This document shows positions 44,484 to 54,190 of a stretch of 64,000 bases of DNA, piece by piece. The notes beneath the pieces were generated by a model, which searched no databases, had not been told where the DNA came from, and saw only the letters and a list, made by a program, of their open reading frames with translations. This DNA is from Lachnospiraceae bacterium. GTDB taxonomy: Bacteria > Bacillota > Clostridia > Lachnospirales > Lachnospiraceae. The DNA lies in assembly GCA_028693165.1 (NCBI GenBank), contig JAQUVX010000007.1, forward strand, positions 1 to 64,000, written 5' to 3'. How positions within the stretch are numbered: the first letter of the stretch is position 1; each line of letters starts with the position of its first letter. Position numbers and translations under genes: made by a program.

Positions 44484-44906
44484 ATGGCCCAGGAAGAGAA
44501 TACGGTATTATGGAAAGACCGCAAGCACTGGCTCTGGTTTCCGTTCAGCCTTACCGCATATTCGATTGAAGATGACCGTTTGATTATTAAGTCCGGCCTG
44601 CTGAGTACGCAGGTGGAAGAAACCCTGTTATACCGCATCGTGGACTTAAGCTGTAAGCAGTCCCTGGCGGGGAAACTGTTTGGCACCGGCGATATCATTC
44701 TGAAGACTAAGGTGGACACGACCCCGGAGATTATTTTGAAGAATATCTGCGCGCCGTTTAAAATCCGCACCCTGATTTCCAACGCGGTTGAAGCCAGCCG
44801 TCAGAAGCGCAACGTGGTCGGCAAGGAATTCTACGGCAGCGGGCATGCACATATGGACGAGGACGGCGACGGATTCTGCGATTTCGAGGAACCGCTGGAT
44901 CACTGA
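44484..44906 (+). CDS. Bacterial PH-domain protein with a C-terminal calcium-loop-like motif (140 aa)
   Basis: The central about 95 residues match the bacterial PH domain of the YdbS/YdbT type: HWLWFPFSLTAYSIEDDRLI, then LSTQVEETLLYRIVDLSCKQ. There is no transmembrane segment. The last 25 residues contain DEDGDGFCDFEE, which resembles a calcium-binding EF-hand or dockerin loop (Dx[DN]xDG). Such a tail is unusual for this family. AAGGAGG precedes the ATG at 44484. It is followed by a LUD gene after 39 bases. Confidence 0.82.
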   Translation: MAQEENTVLWKDRKHWLWFPFSLTAYSIEDDRLIIKSGLLSTQVEETLLYRIVDLSCKQSLAGKLFGTGDIILKTKVDTTPEIILKNICAPFKIRTLISNAVEASRQKRNVVGKEFYGSGHAHMDEDGDGFCDFEEPLDH

Positions 44907-44945
44907 TGCTTTACCGGTTTATTTCACAGAAGAAAGGAATAGTAT

Positions 44946-45545
44946 ATGCAGCTTGATCAGGTCATTTCACAATTTAAAGAAGAAGGCTTTCGGGTAACTT
45001 ATTTTGACACCAGTGAGGAGGCTGTCGCGTATCTGTGCACAGAAAACGAGGGGAAAACCATCGGCTTCGGCGGAAGCGTGACCCTGGAGGAGACGGGACT
45101 CTTCGATGCATTGTCCAAAGAGAACACCGTATTCTGGCACTGGAAGCAGCCATCGAAGGAAGCACGGGATCATGCCGCCAATGCAGAGGTTTACATCACT
45201 TCCGCCAATGCGGTCTCCCAGACCGGCGAGATCGTCAATATCGACGGCACGGGCAACCGGGTCGCCGCAATCAATTATGGTCATGAAAAGGTCTATGTGA
45301 TCATCGGCATCAACAAGATTGAGGATACTTTGGAGCAGGCGATCTGGCGCGCCAGAAACATTGCCGCACCGCTGAATGCAAGACGCTTACATACCAAAAC
45401 GCCATGCGCCATGGGGGAGGAAGTCCGGTGCTATGACTGCAAGAGCCCGGAGCGGATCTGCAGAGGATTTTCTATTATTAACCGGAAGATGTCCGGCAAT
45501 CAGGAGATGGAATTAGTGCTGATTGATGAGGCGCTGGGATACTGA
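44946..45545 (+). CDS. LUD-domain protein, lactate utilisation LutC-like (199 aa)
   Basis: DUF162/LUD family. Features are TIGFGGSVTLEETGLFDALS, YITSANAVSQTGEIVNIDGT and the C-terminal MGEEVRCYDCKSPERICRGF with four cysteines. Stand-alone LUD proteins of this size are common in Clostridia and their reaction is not settled. The neighbours (PH-domain and aldose-epimerase-like genes) give no pathway. Its ATG at 44946 is preceded by AGAAAGGAA. Confidence 0.88.
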   Translation: MQLDQVISQFKEEGFRVTYFDTSEEAVAYLCTENEGKTIGFGGSVTLEETGLFDALSKENTVFWHWKQPSKEARDHAANAEVYITSANAVSQTGEIVNIDGTGNRVAAINYGHEKVYVIIGINKIEDTLEQAIWRARNIAAPLNARRLHTKTPCAMGEEVRCYDCKSPERICRGFSIINRKMSGNQEMELVLIDEALGY

Positions 45546-45576
45546 TCCATCGTCCTGACGGAAGGGAGTCAAGTTC

Positions 45577-46458
45577 ATGTTTATCACAATCAAAGACGAT
45601 TCGGTGTCGGCCACGGTCGATACCCTGGGCGCACAGCTGATTTCGTTTCAGGGTCGGACCGGCAAAGAATATATCTGGCAGCGCGATCCGGCCTACTGGA
45701 CAAGCTGTTCTCCGCTTCTTTTCCCGGCAGTCGGCAACAGCCGAAACGGCAAGACCCTGTTTGACGGCATCTCCTATGACATGCCAAAGCACGGGGTATG
45801 CCGCAGCGAAGAATTCGAGGTGGTGTCCCAGTCTGTCAACGAAGTTACCCTGCGTCTTTCAGCCAATGAGGCGACGCGGATTCATTACCCTTATGATTTC
45901 GTGCTGACGCTGACTTATCAATTGGAAGACGGCCGGCTCCAGATCACCTATCAGGTAGCCAATCCGCAGGATAGTGAGTTGCTCTACTGCATCGGTGCGC
46001 ATCCGGGCTTTCTCTGCCCCATGGAGGATGGTGCCGTATTCGAGGATTATCAGCTTGAGTTTGAGCAGGTGGAGGACACGACCGCCATGCCTTACGATCT
46101 GGCTGCCATGCAGTTTGACGCGGCCGGTAACGGGCTGCGGCTGGAGCACACATCGGTGCTGCCGCTCTCCTACGACCTGTTCGATCAGGATGCCGTGTAT
46201 TTTGAGCAGATCCTTTCCCGCAGGGTTTCGCTGATTCACAAAGAAAGCCGCAAGGGCATCGAGGTTTCCTACCCGGATTTTGAGTCCGTCGCGTTCTGGA
46301 CCATGAGTGACAAAAAAGCACCGTTTCTCTGCATCGAGCCGTGGAACGGTTCGGCTATCCGCTCGGACGAAGATGACGAGTTCGCGCACAAGCATCAGCT
46401 GCAGCGGCTGGGCGCATGGGAAAGCAAAGTTTATCTGTTGGAGCTACGGGTTTTATAG
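45577..46458 (+). CDS. Aldose 1-epimerase family protein, LacX-like (293 aa)
   Basis: Galactose-mutarotase-like beta-sandwich fold. Features are ATVDTLGAQLISFQGRTGKE, YIWQRDPAYWTSCSPLLFPA, IGAHPGFLCPM with the catalytic histidine, and LCIEPWNGSA near the C-terminus with the catalytic glutamate. It probably interconverts sugar anomers or acts on hexose phosphates. GGAAGGGAG precedes the ATG. Confidence 0.9.
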   Translation: MFITIKDDSVSATVDTLGAQLISFQGRTGKEYIWQRDPAYWTSCSPLLFPAVGNSRNGKTLFDGISYDMPKHGVCRSEEFEVVSQSVNEVTLRLSANEATRIHYPYDFVLTLTYQLEDGRLQITYQVANPQDSELLYCIGAHPGFLCPMEDGAVFEDYQLEFEQVEDTTAMPYDLAAMQFDAAGNGLRLEHTSVLPLSYDLFDQDAVYFEQILSRRVSLIHKESRKGIEVSYPDFESVAFWTMSDKKAPFLCIEPWNGSAIRSDEDDEFAHKHQLQRLGAWESKVYLLELRVL

Positions 46459-46635
46459 TTTGACAAACCAAGCCTTCTGATCATGACGATTCCGTTTTGC
46501 ATGGAGCTGTAATCCGGGATCGATGTCATGGTGCAGGAGGTTTTTTTGTGGATATTCTTGTGAATCTTTCAAAAATCAGGACACTCCTGATATTTGCAAA
46601 TACATCCCCGAAATGCTCCAATGTCTTTCCACCAG

Positions 46636-48014
46636 CTACTGAAACAATTCTGCCAAATCAATATGCTTTATTTGTTCTGTTTCACTTCCTGCAAATCCGG
46701 CTCTGGAAATAAAAACATACCGATAACAATTCATCCCTGTTGCTTTAACCTGATTTATTTCTTCTCTGATCATACGTTCTGACAATGGGTTTTTTCTGAA
46801 TTTCACCTCATAAAATACATACCCATTCTCATCCTCAGTAACAATGTCGAATTCCCCATTTGTATGATTCACCGGATCGTCATAGTAGTATTTCCCGATT
46901 TTTTCAAAAACAGGGATCATCTCTCCTTTTCTATTTTTTCGAATCAGATATTGTCTGCTAACCTCCTCAAACTGATGTGGAACAAAAAACTCTTCAAAAT
47001 CCTTCTCTATATATTTGGCAAAAAAACATCGGAATCCATAATTTTCATCTGTGACGAATATTTAAAAATATATCGGTAATAAAACATGAACAGGTTATCA
47101 CAAATATAATATCCCGCTTTTCTCTTATTATTTGCATCATTGATTGGTGCCGTCTTTACCACGACCTCCATCCGCATTAATTTATCCAGTACATCCACCA
47201 AGGTCGGACCGCTTGACACATGAGACTGGGTCAGGATATCACTGTATTTTGTATACCCCTTTGCAAGGGCTTCAAATACCTCATTAGCATTGGCAATTTT
47301 CGATATTTCCGCATTCAAGTACATGGAAACCTCATTTTCAAGCCGAGAACCAGAGGAAGCAATCAAATCTATGATATTGTCCTTAACAGATTTTGTGTCA
47401 TCAACCAGACGATTAAAATATGGGATTCCCCCAAACACAGAATAAATCCGTACCTTGTCTTCATAAGAAAATGCCGGATAGAACTTAGAAGAATCATAAT
47501 AATCCATTTGCTTTAAGTCAACCACTAAATCAATTCTTCCAAACAACGGATTTGAATGCTCCAGAAGTGATCTCATACCATCCACATAGGACCCCAGAAT
47601 GATAGACGTAAGCTTTGCACGATCTCGATACTCATCAACCAATGACTGTAAAATACTGTCAACTCCTTTGATATTCTCTCTCAAATAAGGATACTCATCC
47701 AATACAAGAATCAACTTCTCTTTCACAGATAATTGAAAGATATAATCTAAAATCTCCTCTATCCTCGTATATCCAATTTTAGGAAGATTGAATTTCTCAG
47801 CTACAATATCGCACAGACTTTGCACATTGTTTGCTTCCGCAACCTGCTTGCACTCATAATAAATGCTTTTGAAACCTGAACTTTTTAGTACCTGCTTGAC
47901 CAGTTCACTTTTCCCCACTCTTCTGCGTCCATAAATCAATACCATTCGCATCTCGTCGATTGTAATTTCTCTGTTTAATTTTTTCAGCTGTTCTTTCCGT
48001 CCAATAAACCTCAT
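46636..48014 (-). pseudogene. AAA ATPase (DUF234 type), single-base frameshift
   Basis: The N-terminal 335 codons have a P-loop in LIYGRRRVGKSELVKQ, the Walker B LILVLDEYPYL and an archaeal/bacterial ATPase pattern with DUF234 at the end. The frame stops at 47007. One base more in a run of seven T (minus strand, 47026-47020) would let it continue as FFAKYIEKDFEEFFVPHQFE and join the second piece at 46920-46636, which reads IPVFEKIGKYYYDDPVNHTN and onward with a nuclease-like FDIVTEDENGYVFYEVKFRK. So this is one gene with a homopolymer frameshift; sequencing error or slippage is possible. Confidence 0.8.
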
Positions 48015-48428
48015 TTCATTCGGTTCCTTTCGAGTCGGTTTTCATCGAGTTAACATTATTAATGTCTTTTGCACAATTCGTGTAAAGGGCTAATTTGATT
48101 TTCATTTATCATCCCCGTGAAAAACGAAGAACTGAAGAAAAAGATGGATACCTGTTCAATCGCACGCTTTTCGGGGTGGATCGCGTCATCGGATCGCGTT
48201 CCACGGCTAGAAAAAGATCGGTTTGGACAATTTTTGTCTTTTATGCCTCCGGCTTTCCACAAAATACGCAATCTCTGGACAATACAAGCCAGCTTCCCTC
48301 TTTTTCTTTCCAAATCAGGCAATTTTCCCCGATTCATGACTTCCTTTTGGAAAACCAACCTCTGAACGGATGGCTAATGATCCAAACGGCCACGCCAAAG
48401 CCTGCCACTCCAAAGCTCCCCCAGCTCA
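48015..48428. other. Non-coding spacer upstream of the LysR gene
   Basis: About 410 bases between the frameshifted ATPase and the LysR promoter. Direct repeats of GATCGCG lie near 48180-48200. A plus-strand frame runs through but has no ribosome site until 48506. I see no other gene. Confidence 0.4.
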
Positions 48429-48457
48429 TTGACACCTGTTTTGAACCCCGTTATAAT
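48429..48457 (+). promoter_or_regulatory. Consensus promoter of the LysR gene
   Basis: TTGACA at 48429-48434, a 17-base spacer and TATAAT at 48452-48457, both perfect. The leader is about 45 bases. Confidence 0.8.
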
Positions 48458-48505
48458 GAACATACGATTACAACTCAGCGTTCCCCACCAACGGAGGCAC
48501 AAACC

Positions 48506-49393
48506 ATGGAACTGAAAAACATGAAATATTTTATCACGATTGCCCGGGAGGGTAGCATCACGCAGGCCGCACAGGTGCTTCATATGACCCAGCCCAATTT
48601 AAGTAGGCAGATCATGGCTTTAGAGGAAGAGTTGGGGGCAAAGCTCTTTACGCGGAGCAATAAGAAAAGTGAACTGACGGAGGATGGACGCAAGCTCCTT
48701 CAGCGATTCGACGAGATTCTCGCTCTCGTAGATAAGACGGAACAGGAATTTTTAGGCGATAAGGGCGCGATTCAGGGAGCCATCGCCATCGGCGTAATCG
48801 AGAGCGCCAGTCTTCCTGTGATTGCAAAACATGTCACAGAATTTCAGAAACAATATCCGCAGGTATCCTTTGATTTCGTCACGGCCTACGGCGATGATCT
48901 GAGAGAAAAGCTGTCGCACGGACTGCTTGATTTCGTCTTTCTGACAGAGCCTGTGGATGTCACGGCCTTTGATTACCTGCGTCTTGCATCTCCCGACCGC
49001 TGGGGTGTACTGGTCTCCCGCTCTCATCCGCTGGCTGCAAGGGACACCATCCGCATCTCGGAGCTGCCCTCCATCCCAGCCTATCTCCCGCGCCGCAATC
49101 TGCTGCAGCAGGAAATCAGCAGCTGGCTTGGCATCTCCGAAAAGCCCGCCATGCTCGGAACCTACACCCAGGTACTCGGCGTAGTCTCCGTTTTGCAGCA
49201 GGATTCACAGCATGCCGTAGCCGTGTGCCTGGAAGGTGCAGGCCGTCTCTATTCCTCCGAATCATTGAAATTTATCCCGCTTGCTCCTCAAAAGGAAGCC
49301 TGCAACCTGATGATCTGGAAGAAAGACCGCATGTTCCCCCCGGCGGCACGGCTGTTTCATAGGGCGCTGGCAGACGCGGTTACGCGACGTTAA
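48506..49393 (+). CDS. LysR-family transcriptional regulator (295 aa)
   Basis: The N-terminal HTH reads YFITIAREGSITQAAQVLHM then TQPNLSRQIMALEEELGAKL. A substrate-binding domain follows from about residue 90 (IAIGVIESASLPVIAKHVTE). I chose the ATG at 48506 because GGAGG is eight bases upstream and the consensus promoter lies just before it; the frame is open to 48095. The target genes are unknown. The next plus-strand genes have their own promoter. Confidence 0.92.
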   Translation: MELKNMKYFITIAREGSITQAAQVLHMTQPNLSRQIMALEEELGAKLFTRSNKKSELTEDGRKLLQRFDEILALVDKTEQEFLGDKGAIQGAIAIGVIESASLPVIAKHVTEFQKQYPQVSFDFVTAYGDDLREKLSHGLLDFVFLTEPVDVTAFDYLRLASPDRWGVLVSRSHPLAARDTIRISELPSIPAYLPRRNLLQQEISSWLGISEKPAMLGTYTQVLGVVSVLQQDSQHAVAVCLEGAGRLYSSESLKFIPLAPQKEACNLMIWKKDRMFPPAARLFHRALADAVTRR

Positions 49394-49468
49394 ATTACAC
49401 TTTTTATCATGCCTTTGTCATGTCTTTGCCATGCTCTCCAAGTATGGCCAGCAATAAAAAAGCAGTAT

Positions 49469-49497
49469 TTGACATATTTAATCCGCGCTGTTATGAT
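49469..49497 (+). promoter_or_regulatory. Promoter of the small-protein/YmaF pair
   Basis: TTGACA at 49469-49474, a 17-base spacer and TATGAT at 49492-49497, 64 bases before the small coding region. Confidence 0.7.
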
Positions 49498-49560
49498 GGA
49501 ATCATCCAATCACGGTAACGATCACACGATCGCCACATTCAGAATGCGAGGTAATCCATT

Positions 49561-49755
49561 ATGCGTGCACAATTCTTTCATAACATGTCATCCGATTTTA
49601 CAGTTTACCAGTCCTTCTCCGCACTTGCCAAGAACGCACCCGACTGCAAAACGGAATTTCTCACGGAGCAAATCGCCTGGACCGAGGAACAGATTGCTCA
49701 GCTGGAACAGCGGCTGGAACAACTTCAGTGCCTTCTGGATTATCAGGTAAATTAA
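49561..49755 (+). CDS. Small coiled-coil protein (64 aa)
   Basis: Unrecognised small protein. The first half is MRAQFFHNMSSDFTVYQSFS; the second half is a predicted coiled coil rich in Glu, Gln and Leu (TEQIAWTEEQIAQLEQRLEQ). GAGGT lies eight bases before the ATG and a consensus promoter is upstream, which supports a real gene. It is followed by the YmaF-like gene after 99 bases and may be co-transcribed with it. Confidence 0.55.
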   Translation: MRAQFFHNMSSDFTVYQSFSALAKNAPDCKTEFLTEQIAWTEEQIAQLEQRLEQLQCLLDYQVN

Positions 49756-49854
49756 CGGATTTCCGGTAACGGCAGCACGTCATTCTTCCACCATTCACCT
49801 CCTTTCAACTCCCGCATATATTACATTATAACAAAGAAAAGGAGACAAACTCTT

Positions 49855-50214
49855 ATGTATGATGATGATACCACCACCGAGACTTCCTATGATTCCTTTG
49901 AGCAGCATGTTCACGAACTGGTTGGAAGTACCCTGATTGCAAATGCATGTCAGCCTCACAATCACCGGTTCGCGACTGTTTCTGAGGAAGCGGTTCCCTG
50001 CAAGGGCGGCCACATCCACAACATCCGGTTCCGTACCGACAGTTATGACGGTCACTACCACGAATTCTGCGGCACATCCGGACCTGCGGTTTCCGTAGGT
50101 GATGGACGCCATGTCCACTACGTTTCCGGCTATACCTCTTCCGAGGATGGTCATACCCACCGCTTCCGGGCAGCTACTCTGATTGAGAACCCGATTGACT
50201 GCAACTGCAGATAA
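49855..50214 (+). CDS. YmaF-family histidine-rich protein (119 aa)
   Basis: Cytoplasmic protein of the YmaF family. It has six HxH motifs spaced about 17-21 residues apart: HVH, HNH, HIH, HYH, HVH and HTH, in repeats such as CKGGHIHNIRFRTDSYDGHY. The regular spacing suggests a repetitive beta structure and possible metal binding. The function of the family is not known. AAAGGAG precedes the ATG. A strong bidirectional terminator lies 31 bases after its stop codon. Confidence 0.85.
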   Translation: MYDDDTTTETSYDSFEQHVHELVGSTLIANACQPHNHRFATVSEEAVPCKGGHIHNIRFRTDSYDGHYHEFCGTSGPAVSVGDGRHVHYVSGYTSSEDGHTHRFRAATLIENPIDCNCR

Positions 50215-50245
50215 CCGCACCTCAAAAATTCAGCTGCACCCAACC

Positions 50246-50283
50246 AAAAACGCACGCCCCTCATGCCAGGGACGTGCGTTTTT
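50246..50283. terminator. Bidirectional terminator between ymaF-like gene and purL
   Basis: AAAAACGCACG and CGTGCGTTTTT form an 11-bp stem around a 16-base loop, with T runs on both strands. It ends the YmaF transcript and the leftward purL transcript. Confidence 0.85.
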
Positions 50284-50306
50284 CTGTATCTGTCTGCTCC
50301 AGAATC

Positions 50307-53300
50307 TTACTTAAAATACTTCACACCACTCTCAAAAATCTTCATATCCTGTTCCCCATAAATGTTCATGGCCACAGAATCCCCACGTCTCTCAGAGTGA
50401 GCCATCTTGCCAAGGATTCGTCCATCCGGGCTGGTAATGCCCTCGATCGCCATGTAGGAACCGTTCGGATTCCAGAATTCATCCATGGTAGGCTTGCCTG
50501 CATCGTCAACATACTGCGTTGCTACCTGACCGTTCTCAAACAGCTTTTTCAGCCATGCATCGTTTGCGACGAAACGGCCTTCACCGTGAGAAGCCGGATT
50601 GCAGTACACGCCGCCAAGCTCTGCACCCTGCAGCCACGGGGACTTGTTGGTTACCACCTTCGTGTAGACCATCTTGGAAATGTGGCGGCCGATGGTGTTC
50701 ATCGCCAGGGTCGGAGAATCTGCCGTCTGCTCTGCGATCGTTCCCTCCGGAACCAGTCCCAGCTTGATCAGAGCCTGGAAGCCGTTGCAGATACCAAGCA
50801 TCAGACCGTCGCGCTCATTTAACAGCTTGTCGATCTCTTCCTTGATCACCGCATTGCGGAATACGGTTGCGAAGAACTTTGCGCTGCCCTCCGGCTCATC
50901 ACCTGCGGAGAAGCCGCCCGGGAACATCACGATCTGTGCCTGCGAAATCTCGTTCTTGTAGCCCTCCACGGACTCGCGGATATCCTCGGCGGAAAGGTTT
51001 TTGAACACGCGGGTTACCACTCTGGCACCGGCACGCTCGAATGCCTTTGTGCTGTCGTATTCACAGTTGGTGCCTGGGAATACCGGAATAAATACCGTCG
51101 GCTGTGCCAGTTTGTGTGTGCAGATATGGATGTTCTCTGCCTTGTAGAGCTGATCCGTCACCTCGGTCTGCTTCACGCCGGACTGCGTCGGGAATACGTC
51201 TTCCAGCGTCTCATTCCATGCATGCAGCGCCTCGTCCATGGTGATAGTAGTCGGGCCATATTCCAGCGTGCCCTTGTCGGTCACTTCACCGATTACGGTA
51301 TAGGTAATCGCAAGCTCGCCCACTTTTCCGTCCGGAACCTCGCATACGATATTGCCCCAGCCTGCCGCGAAGAAATCTCTCGGATCTACATTGTGCTCAA
51401 TCTTCACGCCCAGCTTGTTGCCGAATGCCATCTTGCTGACTGCCTCGGCCATTCCGTGACCTTCCACCGCATAAGCAGAAATGATTCTGCCTGCCTTGAT
51501 GTCCTCGTGAAGCTTTGTGTATCCATCCATGATCTGGCTGTAAACCGGCAGATCATACTGGTCTTTCTCAATCTGAAATACCACGATCTTGCTTCCGGCC
51601 TTCTTAAACTCCGGAGAAATGATGGTCTTATCGCTCGCCACATCCACAGCGAAGGACACCAGAGTCGGCGGTACATTGATCTCGCCGTGATGCTCATCGT
51701 TGAAGGTGCCGGACATGCTGTCCTTGCCGCCGATGGACGGAAGGCCGAAGCCGAGCTGTGCATTGTAAGCACCCAGAAGTGCCGCAAACGGAGCACCCCA
51801 GCGGGCTGCATCCTCGGTCATGCGCTTAAAATACTCCTGGAAGGTGAAACGGATCTTACTGTAGTCTCCGCCGTTTGCCACGATCTTTGCCACGGAAGAA
51901 AGCACCGCGTAGATGGAACCGTGATACGGGCTCCAGCTGGACAGGTACGGATCAAAGCCGTAGCTCATCATGGTCACGGTATCGGTCTTGCCCTTCAGAA
52001 CCGGCAGCTTCGCCACCATGGCCTGCGTCTCGGTCAGCTGATATTTACCGCCGTAAGGCATGAATACGGAGCCGGCTCCGATGGAACCGTCAAACATCTC
52101 AACCAGACCCTTCTGAGAGCAGACATTGAGATCTGCCAGCACGTTCAGCCAGGTGGCCTTCACGTCGCCAACCTCTTTGCGCTCAAAAAGATTGCCCTCC
52201 TTAACCGGAGTCTCCAGCACCACCTTCGCCTCCTGATGGGCACCGTTGGTGTCCAGGAATGCGCGGCTTACATCGACGATGGTCTTGCCTCTCCAGTTCA
52301 TCACCAGACGCGGTTCCTCGGTTACCACTGCAACCGGAATCGCCTCGAGATTCTCCTCTGCGGAATACGCCAGGAATTTGTCCACATCAGCCGGGTCCAG
52401 AACCACTGCCATACGCTCCTGAGACTCGGAGATGGCAATCTCGGTTCCATCCAGACCGGCATATTTCTTGGGAACCTTGTCCATATCAATCTGAAGTCCT
52501 GCTGCCAGCTCGCCGATCGCTACGGATACACCGCCTGCACCGAAGTCATTACATTTTTTGATGATATTGCTCACTTCCGCACGGCGGAACAGTCTCTGGA
52601 TCTTGCGCTCGGTCGGTGCATTACCCTTCTGAACCTCTGCGCCGCAGACCTCGATGGAAGCCTCGGTGTGTACCTTGGAGGAACCGGTTGCGCCGCCGAT
52701 TCCGTCACGGCCGGTGCGGCCGCCCAGAAGCACGATGATATCACCAGGATCGGAATTCAGACGTTTTACCTGTTTGCGCGGAGCAGCTCCCATAACGGCA
52801 CCGATCTCCATGCGTTTTGCCACATAATTTGGATGATAGAGTTCTTTGACATAACCGGTCGCCAGACCGATCTGGTTGCCGTAGGAGCTGTAGCCGCTGG
52901 CTGCGCCATTCACCAGCTTTCTCTGCGGCAGTTTGCCTTTCAGCGTCTCGGACAGCGGACGGGTCGGGTCAGCGGCACCGGTCACACGCATCGCCTGATA
53001 GACGTAGGTACGTCCGGAAAGCGGATCGCGGATCGCTCCGCCCAGACAGGTTGCAGCGCCGCCGAACGGCTCGATCTCGGTCGGATGGTTGTGCGTCTCA
53101 TTCTTGAAGTTTACAAGCCACTCTTCCTCCACGCCGTCGATGGTAACCGGAACCACGATACTGCACGCATTGATCTCATCGGAGACCTCCAGATCTTCCA
53201 GCTTCCCCTCTGCACGCAACTTCTTCATCGCCAGCAGCGCCAGATCCATCAGGCAGACAAACTTGTCGTCGCGCCCTTTGTAAAGCACCTCGCGGTCAGC

Positions 53301-54071
53301 CAGGTACTGCTTATAGGTCTCCTCGATCGGAGCCTTGTAATCGCCCTCGGTGATCGTCACGTCCTTTAACTCGGTGGAGAAGGTCGTGTGACGGCAGTGG
53401 TCGGACCAGTAGGTATCCAGCACACGGATCTCGGTCACGGTCGGATCGCGATGCTCCTCGTCCTGATAATAGGTCTGGATATGCTGGAAATCCTTGAAGG
53501 TCATAGCCAGATTCAAGGAGCTGTAAAGCTCGTTCAAGTTCTCCTCATCAAACGCACGGAAGCCATCGAATGAAGTCACGTCCTCCGGCACATCAAATAC
53601 GGTAACCAGTGTCTGCGGTTTTCCTGCGCCCGCCTCTCTGGAATCCACCGGGTTGATGCAGAAGCTCTTGATCGCCGTTTTCTGCTCATCACTCAACGAA
53701 CCGGAAAGCACATAAGTAGTCGCAGTCCGAATCACCGGCTCCTCGGTCTCTTTTAACAGCTTCACGCACTGCTCGGCAGAATCGGCTCTCTGGTCGAACT
53801 GTCCCGGCAGATATTCTACGGAAAATACGGTGTCGTCTGCCTCCTGCGGGAAGCTCTCCTCATATACGAAATCAACCGGCGGCTCGGAAAAAATGGTTCC
53901 AACCGCCTGCTGATAAGTCTCATCCGAAAGATTCTCAATATCATAACGGATCAGCACCCGTACCTTCGTCACGGAATCAATACTCAAATAACTGCTGATC
54001 TCTTCCTTCAGCTCTCCGGCCTTTACTGCAAATTCCGGTTTTTTCTCTACATACACTCGTCTTACGCTCAT
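50307..54071 (-). CDS. purL: Phosphoribosylformylglycinamidine synthase, single chain (1254 aa)
   Basis: Fourth step of purine synthesis: FGAR plus glutamine and ATP gives FGAM. It is the large single-chain form, with the synthetase halves showing ETHNHPTEIEPFGGAATCLG, GGRTGRDGIGGATGSSKVH and PSIGGKDSMSGTF. The C-terminal glutamine amidotransferase has FPGTNCEYDSTKAFERAG, FPGGFSAGDEPEGSAKFF, the catalytic cysteine in LMLGICNGFQALIKLGL and the His-Glu pair in ASHGEGRFVA. The ATG at 54071 has AGGAGG; the frame is open to 54134. No purine riboswitch is visible upstream. Confidence 0.96.
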   Translation of the reverse strand: MSVRRVYVEKKPEFAVKAGELKEEISSYLSIDSVTKVRVLIRYDIENLSDETYQQAVGTIFSEPPVDFVYEESFPQEADDTVFSVEYLPGQFDQRADSAEQCVKLLKETEEPVIRTATTYVLSGSLSDEQKTAIKSFCINPVDSREAGAGKPQTLVTVFDVPEDVTSFDGFRAFDEENLNELYSSLNLAMTFKDFQHIQTYYQDEEHRDPTVTEIRVLDTYWSDHCRHTTFSTELKDVTITEGDYKAPIEETYKQYLADREVLYKGRDDKFVCLMDLALLAMKKLRAEGKLEDLEVSDEINACSIVVPVTIDGVEEEWLVNFKNETHNHPTEIEPFGGAATCLGGAIRDPLSGRTYVYQAMRVTGAADPTRPLSETLKGKLPQRKLVNGAASGYSSYGNQIGLATGYVKELYHPNYVAKRMEIGAVMGAAPRKQVKRLNSDPGDIIVLLGGRTGRDGIGGATGSSKVHTEASIEVCGAEVQKGNAPTERKIQRLFRRAEVSNIIKKCNDFGAGGVSVAIGELAAGLQIDMDKVPKKYAGLDGTEIAISESQERMAVVLDPADVDKFLAYSAEENLEAIPVAVVTEEPRLVMNWRGKTIVDVSRAFLDTNGAHQEAKVVLETPVKEGNLFERKEVGDVKATWLNVLADLNVCSQKGLVEMFDGSIGAGSVFMPYGGKYQLTETQAMVAKLPVLKGKTDTVTMMSYGFDPYLSSWSPYHGSIYAVLSSVAKIVANGGDYSKIRFTFQEYFKRMTEDAARWGAPFAALLGAYNAQLGFGLPSIGGKDSMSGTFNDEHHGEINVPPTLVSFAVDVASDKTIISPEFKKAGSKIVVFQIEKDQYDLPVYSQIMDGYTKLHEDIKAGRIISAYAVEGHGMAEAVSKMAFGNKLGVKIEHNVDPRDFFAAGWGNIVCEVPDGKVGELAITYTVIGEVTDKGTLEYGPTTITMDEALHAWNETLEDVFPTQSGVKQTEVTDQLYKAENIHICTHKLAQPTVFIPVFPGTNCEYDSTKAFERAGARVVTRVFKNLSAEDIRESVEGYKNEISQAQIVMFPGGFSAGDEPEGSAKFFATVFRNAVIKEEIDKLLNERDGLMLGICNGFQALIKLGLVPEGTIAEQTADSPTLAMNTIGRHISKMVYTKVVTNKSPWLQGAELGGVYCNPASHGEGRFVANDAWLKKLFENGQVATQYVDDAGKPTMDEFWNPNGSYMAIEGITSPDGRILGKMAHSERRGDSVAMNIYGEQDMKIFESGVKYFK

Positions 54072-54149
54072 GTGCTTCCTCCTGAATAGTAGGTCTGTGT
54101 GATGGTTTCTAAACACAATCATACCATAAGACATATTATAAATAAAATT

Positions 54150-54178
54150 AATATATCTTATCTCTTATATTAACACAA
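54150..54178 (-). promoter_or_regulatory. Possible purL promoter
   Basis: Minus-strand TTGTGT (54178-54173), a 17-base spacer and TATATT (54155-54150), leaving a leader of about 70 bases. Confidence 0.45.
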
Positions 54179-54190
54179 CTTCTAAATGAA

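Noticed and set aside
48095-48505. N-terminal extension of the LysR protein by 137 residues
   Set aside because: The extension overlaps a perfect TTGACA/TATAAT promoter and has no ribosome site; the ATG at 48506 gives the canonical LysR start.
51114-53369. Plus-strand open frame of 751 codons opposite purL
   Set aside because: It is the mirror of the conserved PurL frame with no ribosome site or recognisable domain; it follows from codon bias of the real gene.
54072-54149. Purine riboswitch upstream of purL
   Set aside because: The leader is about 70 bases and lacks the conserved three-stem core; no aptamer could be drawn.
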